This document shows, in pieces, positions 6,239 to 9,207 of a stretch of 9,207 nucleotides of DNA. The DNA lies in NCBI GenBank assembly GCA_900764115.1, contig CAAFMR010000312.1, positions 1-9,207 of the forward strand, in the 5' to 3' direction. How positions within the stretch are numbered: position 1 is the stretch's first letter; each line of letters begins with the position of its first letter. Source of the DNA: Clostridia bacterium. GTDB lineage: Bacteria > Bacillota > Clostridia > Oscillospirales > Acutalibacteraceae. The notes under the pieces are model-generated. The model searched no databases. It worked only from the letters and a program-made list of their open reading frames with translations, and had not been told where the DNA came from. The translations under genes were made by a program, and so were the position numbers.

Positions 6239-7585
6239 TCACACATCCTTTCTCTTGGCGGCTGCGCGCCGCCGCTCCGCCGCCACCGCCGTGCGGGCAT
6301 ACTGAAAGCTCTGGGTCAACCGCCGCTTGGCGGGGCAGACATAGGTGCAGCAGCCGCAGGCGATGCATTCCGCGCCCCCCAGCTTTTGGAACGCCTCCAA
6401 ATCGAAGCTGTCCGCCGCCCGCGCCATTTCCACCGGCACCAGATTTTCCGGGCAAACCCGGATGCACCGTCCGCAGCGGATGCAGGCGCTGGGCTCCCAC
6501 AGCGCCACCTCGTCCCGCTCCATCGCCAGAATGGAGGAGGAGGTTTTCACCACCGGCACGTCCAGCGTCGCCATGGCCATCCCCATCAGGGGACCGCCGG
6601 AGATAATCTTCTCCGGCTCCCCCTTCAGCCCGCCGGCTGCCTCCAGCACCTCCCGGTGGCTGCTGCCCACCGGCACCCGCAGATTGCAGGGGGACGCCGC
6701 GCCGTCGCCGGTGACGGTCATCACCGTATAAATTTGGGGAATCTGCCGGCACACCGCCCGGGCGACGGAAACCACCGTGGATACATTCGTCACCACGCAC
6801 CCGGCGTCAATGGGCAGTCCGGCGGAGCTGACCTTGCGCCCCGTGACCGCATAAATGAGCATCCGCTCGCCCCCCTGGGGGTATTTGGTTTTCAGCACCT
6901 GCACCCGCAGCCGGGGGTTGCCCCCCACCGCCTGCCGCAACTGCCGGATCGCCTGTGGTTTATTATCCTCAATGCCGATCACCGCCTGCGCCTCGGGGAA
7001 CAGCCGCAGCAGCACCCCGATGCCCTCCAGCAGCTCGTCGGTATTCTCCAGCAGCATCCGGTAATCGGAGGTGAGATACGGCTCGCATTCAGCGGCGTTG
7101 ATGAGCAGCGTGTCCGGGGACACGCCCGGCTTCATGGTCAGCTTCACATGGGTGGGAAATCCGGCGCCGCCCTGCCCCACGATGCCCGCGTCCCGGATGG
7201 CGGCGAGAATTTCCTCCCCCGTCATCTTCTCCGGGTCCCGCGCCTGTCCCAGGGTGGGCAGCGGGGCGAACTGCCCGTCGTTCTCCACCACAACAGAGAG
7301 CTGCTCCTTGCCGCCCACCGTCATGCGGGGCTCGATTGCCTTTACCTTGCCGGACACGGCGCTGCAGATCGCCGCCGACACAAAGCCGTTGGGCTGTGCC
7401 AGCGTCTGCCCCACCAGCACCGGGTCGCCCACCGCCACCACCGGCTGCGCCGGCGCGCCAATATGCTGCCCCAGCGGATACACCGCTTCACCCACCGGGC
7501 GAAATTCCCGGATGGCGGCGTCCGCCGTCAGCGCTTTGCCGTCATTATGGGGATGGATTCCATGGCGAAAAGTCCGTTTCGTCAT
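6239..7585 (-). CDS. rnfC: RnfC: NADH/FMN-binding subunit of the Rnf complex
   Basis: RnfC is the cytoplasmic subunit that reduces NAD+ (or oxidises NADH) through FMN and two [4Fe-4S] clusters. From the ATG at 7585 it has 448 residues, usual for clostridial RnfC, without the long repetitive tail of proteobacterial RsxC. The N-terminus TFRHGIHPH resembles the family TFxGGIHP, with His for the first Gly. The nucleotide/FMN domain shows GIVGQGGAGFPTHVKL (134-149), NAAECEPYLTSDYR (163-176), KYPQGGERMLIYAVTGR (234-250) and IISGGPLMGMA (327-337). The clusters are CIRCGRCIRVCP (Cys368, 371, 374, 378) and CIACGCCTYVCP (Cys407, 410, 413, 417). The tail is basic. The start is uncertain: a GTG at 7594 adds three residues. 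GGAG (7602-7599) is 13 bases from the ATG and 4 from the GTG, so neither spacing is ideal. It is the first gene of the operon. Confidence 0.96.
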   Translation of the reverse strand: MTKRTFRHGIHPHNDGKALTADAAIREFRPVGEAVYPLGQHIGAPAQPVVAVGDPVLVGQTLAQPNGFVSAAICSAVSGKVKAIEPRMTVGGKEQLSVVVENDGQFAPLPTLGQARDPEKMTGEEILAAIRDAGIVGQGGAGFPTHVKLTMKPGVSPDTLLINAAECEPYLTSDYRMLLENTDELLEGIGVLLRLFPEAQAVIGIEDNKPQAIRQLRQAVGGNPRLRVQVLKTKYPQGGERMLIYAVTGRKVSSAGLPIDAGCVVTNVSTVVSVARAVCRQIPQIYTVMTVTGDGAASPCNLRVPVGSSHREVLEAAGGLKGEPEKIISGGPLMGMAMATLDVPVVKTSSSILAMERDEVALWEPSACIRCGRCIRVCPENLVPVEMARAADSFDLEAFQKLGGAECIACGCCTYVCPAKRRLTQSFQYARTAVAAERRRAAAKRKDV

Positions 7586-7616
7586 CTTGTTCACTTCACT
7601 CCGTTTCCCTGCTTGT

Positions 7617-7637
7617 GCGCCGTCGGAGGACGGGCGC
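7617..7637 (-). promoter_or_regulatory. 5'-end hairpin in the rnf leader
   Basis: On the minus strand GCGC-C-CGTC-CTCC-GACG-GCGC forms 8 base pairs with one bulged C and a 4-base loop. It begins only about 3 bases after the transcription start expected from the promoter, and it ends 14 bases before the rnfC GGAG site. No T-run follows, so it is not a terminator. A hairpin placed at the very 5' end of a long message commonly protects it from 5'-end-dependent decay. That function is inferred. Confidence 0.55.
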
Positions 7638-7646
7638 TCTGCTCCT

Positions 7647-7674
7647 ATTCTACCATAAATTGTGCCAAAAACAA
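7647..7674 (-). promoter_or_regulatory. Sigma-A-type promoter for the rnf operon
   Basis: On the minus strand the -10 is TAGAAT (7652-7647), preceded by TGG, an extended -10. A TTGTTT -35 (7674-7669) lies 16 bases upstream. The expected transcription start is near 7640, giving a leader of roughly 45-55 bases before rnfC. It sits in the only AT-rich stretch between the upstream terminator and rnfC. An A/T run (TCAAAAAATTAA) lies 25-35 bases above the -35. Confidence 0.7.
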
Positions 7675-7722
7675 GAATAACTTATCCGTTCCGAACCGTT
7701 AATTTTTTGACAGCCTTCCGGC

Positions 7723-7761
7723 AAAAGACCCTCAGCTGCGGCAAAACCGCAGCCGAGGGTC
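7723..7761 (-). terminator. Rho-independent terminator after the Pr6Pr gene
   Basis: On the minus strand GACCCTCGGCTGCGG pairs over 15 positions (one G-T wobble) with CCGCAGCTGAGGGTC around a TTTTG loop, followed directly by TTTT (7726-7723). It starts 9 bases after the stop of the gene ending at 7771. It ends that unit and insulates the rnf promoter. The opposite strand has no T-run after the stem, so it works in one direction only. Confidence 0.9.
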
Positions 7762-7770
7762 GCAACCGCC

Positions 7771-8406
7771 TCATTTTCGTTTGCCGCCGGCAAACCAGTC
7801 GATGAGCCAAAACAAATATCCCAGACACAAAAAAGCCAGATCGAATACCAGCCAGTGAAGCAGCACCCGCCCCACGCCCAGCGCGTCATAATCCATAAAC
7901 GCATAGGGGAACCGGCTGCCGCCGAACGCCGGCGAAAGCAAAAAGCCCCGCACCGTGGCATAGAGAAAATAGACATTCGGGAAAACCGCCCACACCAGCG
8001 GGTCGGTGGGGCGAAAGCTGCCCTTGCGGTCAAACAGCAGCCAATCCAGCACCGTCAACAGCGGCACGGCATAGTGCAGCAGCAGCGACGCCACCGCCCC
8101 CGTGCGCAGCAGCGCCAAGGGGCTTTGCCCCAGCACGAAATACGCCACCAATCCGGAGGCGACCGCCGCCATGGTCAGCCCGCCTTTGATCAGCGACCAC
8201 CAGTTTTTCCCCCGCAGCAGCACCGCATATTCATCCACGGTGAAATAGACAAAGCACAGCAGATCCACCAGCACGGTATAATACCGCAGCGCCCCCCAGC
8301 GGGGCGCGCCGGAGAACAGCCCCAGCTGCCAAATCAGCCCGATGGCGGCGCACAGCGCCAGCAGCCGCTTATATATGCCGGATAAAAACCGTCCGGAACC
8401 ACGCAT
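7771..8406 (-). CDS. Pr6Pr-family integral membrane protein
   Basis: This 211-residue protein has about six hydrophobic helices (near 14-31, 43-64, 76-93, 98-118, 138-157, 180-203) and short loops. Family-like signatures are LLHYAVPLLTVLDWLLFDRK (109-128) and SRFPYAFMDYDALG (164-177), which match the Pr6Pr/FAR-17a-AIG1-like group of bacterial membrane proteins. That group has no firmly established bacterial function. His111 and the Asp-rich loops are the obvious candidate functional residues. The ATG at 8406 has GGGAGG 11 bases upstream. The gene begins 25 bases after the stop of the surface-protein gene, so the two are probably cotranscribed. A strong terminator follows its stop. I see no link to the Rnf function apart from adjacency. 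Confidence 0.85.
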   Translation of the reverse strand: MRGSGRFLSGIYKRLLALCAAIGLIWQLGLFSGAPRWGALRYYTVLVDLLCFVYFTVDEYAVLLRGKNWWSLIKGGLTMAAVASGLVAYFVLGQSPLALLRTGAVASLLLHYAVPLLTVLDWLLFDRKGSFRPTDPLVWAVFPNVYFLYATVRGFLLSPAFGGSRFPYAFMDYDALGVGRVLLHWLVFDLAFLCLGYLFWLIDWFAGGKRK

Positions 8407-8431
8407 ACTCTCTGTTTCCTCCCTTTGCCAA

Positions 8432-9207
8432 TCAGTGGCGGCAACCGGAGCTGCGGTGAGACCGGCGCACCACCACCACGGTAACGATAATCGCCGCCGT
8501 CAGCACCGCCACCCCCGCCGCGCACAGCGCCAGCAGCCGCCAATGGCTCCGGGCGTAGGTCAGCGTCCGCTGCCACCAACCGGCAGCGGGGGTATCGTCC
8601 GCCGGCGCCTGCGCCGCCACCGTCACCGTATGATACCGCTGGAAGGAGCTGTCGGTGCTGTCATACACATACAGACCGGTGCGCCCATCCGGGGCGGTCA
8701 CATACACGATGGCGTAATCGCTCAGCGCCGTATCCTCATAAAGAAACGCGTCCGTCTCCTGCCCACCCACGGAGCGGGTGCCCGCCACCGTTCCGGTGGG
8801 CGCCTCCTGCCCGGCGGGCATGGGCAGCAGAATATACAGCCGGCTGTCCACCGTCAGCGGGCGAAACAGCGTGAACTGCCCGGACGTCTCATCGTACAGA
8901 TAAAAGGTGCCCTCGCCCCCCGCCGCCGGGGTCAGCCACAGCAGCACCGTGCCGTTATCGGCGTTTTTCGCCGCCGCCACCACCGTACCGTTGAGAGTCA
9001 CGCTGTCCCAGCCATATCCCAGCGGAAGGGTCGTGTCCGGCTGGGTGTCGGAGACCTGCATGGTTTCCTCTCCTACCGTCACCTCCAGCGGATCCCCCGG
9101 AGGGGGCACGGTGGTGCTGGTCTCGCCGGAGCCGCCTTGGTTGGCGGCGCGGGTGATGACCACGGTGTATTTTTTAGTGACGCCGCTGGGAGCGGGGACG
9201 TTAATCA
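8432..9207 (-). CDS. Surface protein with probable cadherin-like beta-sandwich end and C-terminal membrane anchor (5' end beyond window)
   Basis: The frame is open from the right edge to the stop at 8432, giving 257 visible residues; the true start is outside. An internal GTG at 9163 is not taken as the start because coding continues upstream with the same character. The first residues (GVTKKYTVVITRAA) look like the last strand of a cadherin-like beta-sandwich domain (typical ending: TKTYTVTVTRA). A Thr/Pro/Gly linker follows, then a beta-rich region with two similar units: TFYLYDETSGQFTLFRPLTV (about 100-119) and GLYVYDSTDSSFQRYHTVTV (about 177-196). Near the C-terminus WRLLALCAAGVAVLTAAIIV and following residues (about 222-247) form one membrane helix ending in a basic tail, RRSHRSSGCRH. 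This implies an extracellular protein anchored at its C-terminus, with no LPxTG motif seen. Ligand or partner is unknown. It leads into the Pr6Pr gene. Confidence 0.85.
   Translation of the reverse strand, partial: INVPAPSGVTKKYTVVITRAANQGGSGETSTTVPPPGDPLEVTVGEETMQVSDTQPDTTLPLGYGWDSVTLNGTVVAAAKNADNGTVLLWLTPAAGGEGTFYLYDETSGQFTLFRPLTVDSRLYILLPMPAGQEAPTGTVAGTRSVGGQETDAFLYEDTALSDYAIVYVTAPDGRTGLYVYDSTDSSFQRYHTVTVAAQAPADDTPAAGWWQRTLTYARSHWRLLALCAAGVAVLTAAIIVTVVVVRRSHRSSGCRH

Noticed and set aside
5660..7702. Plus-strand 680-codon open frame opposite rnfD and rnfC
   Set aside because: It covers two rnf genes in antisense and runs through the rnf promoter region. The composition is the same His/Arg/Gln-rich artefact.
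7727..7761. Long hairpin before rnf considered as a riboswitch or rnf leader element
   Set aside because: It lies upstream of the rnf promoter, just after the Pr6Pr stop, and is followed by TTTT, so it is a terminator for the preceding genes.
1..9207. Mobile elements, CRISPR arrays, tRNA or rRNA genes, phage-like genes
   Set aside because: No transposase or integrase motifs, no regularly spaced repeats and no recognisable tRNA cloverleaf or rRNA signature were seen. Base composition is even across the window apart from the short intergenic regions.

Overview
This is a GC-rich window in which every supportable gene lies on the minus strand, so transcription runs right to left. It probably comes from an anaerobic, GC-rich Gram-positive of class Clostridia, such as a gut Oscillospiraceae/Ruminococcaceae-type organism. 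The reasons are the rnf gene order C-D-G-E-A-B, lipoproteins with Gram-positive-style lipoboxes, strong GGAGG-type ribosome binding sites, a cadherin-like surface protein and a Pr6Pr membrane protein. This placement is an inference; no rRNA or other marker is present.

The centre (7585 down to 2466) is a complete Rnf complex: rnfC, rnfD, rnfG, rnfE, rnfA, rnfB. It is the membrane ferredoxin:NAD+ oxidoreductase that couples electron transfer to Na+ or H+ export. The genes are nearly fused: C/D are 3 bp apart, D/G, G/E and E/A overlap by 4, 4 and 8 bp, and A/B are 15 bp apart. A sigma-A-like promoter (7647-7674) and a GC-rich hairpin at the predicted 5' end of the mRNA (7617-7637) precede rnfC. 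A strong intrinsic terminator (7727-7761) separates the operon from the upstream genes.

Downstream on the same strand, after wider gaps of 131 and 86 bp, come three accessory genes. The first is a lipoprotein made of two tandem FMN-binding-like repeats (2334-1366). The second is a lipoprotein ApbE flavin transferase (1279-227), the enzyme that attaches FMN to RnfG and RnfD. The third is a membrane-anchored protein of unknown function, cut by the left edge (230-1), whose GTG start overlaps the apbE stop. A hairpin followed by a T-run (1305-1355) sits in front of apbE and may act as an attenuator. The locus therefore carries the ion-pumping complex, its flavinylating enzyme and a possible extra extracytoplasmic electron carrier together.

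Upstream of the terminator is an independent two-gene unit: a surface protein truncated by the right edge, with a probable cadherin-like beta-sandwich end and a C-terminal membrane anchor (9207-8432), followed 25 bp later by a Pr6Pr-family six-helix membrane protein (8406-7771).

The Rnf core is recognisable and ordinary. The parts that deserve a second look are the duplicated lipoprotein with its altered flavinylation motif, the cysteine-bearing tail on RnfE, the regulatory hairpins and the unidentified last gene. I saw no tRNA, rRNA, CRISPR array, insertion sequence or plus-strand gene.
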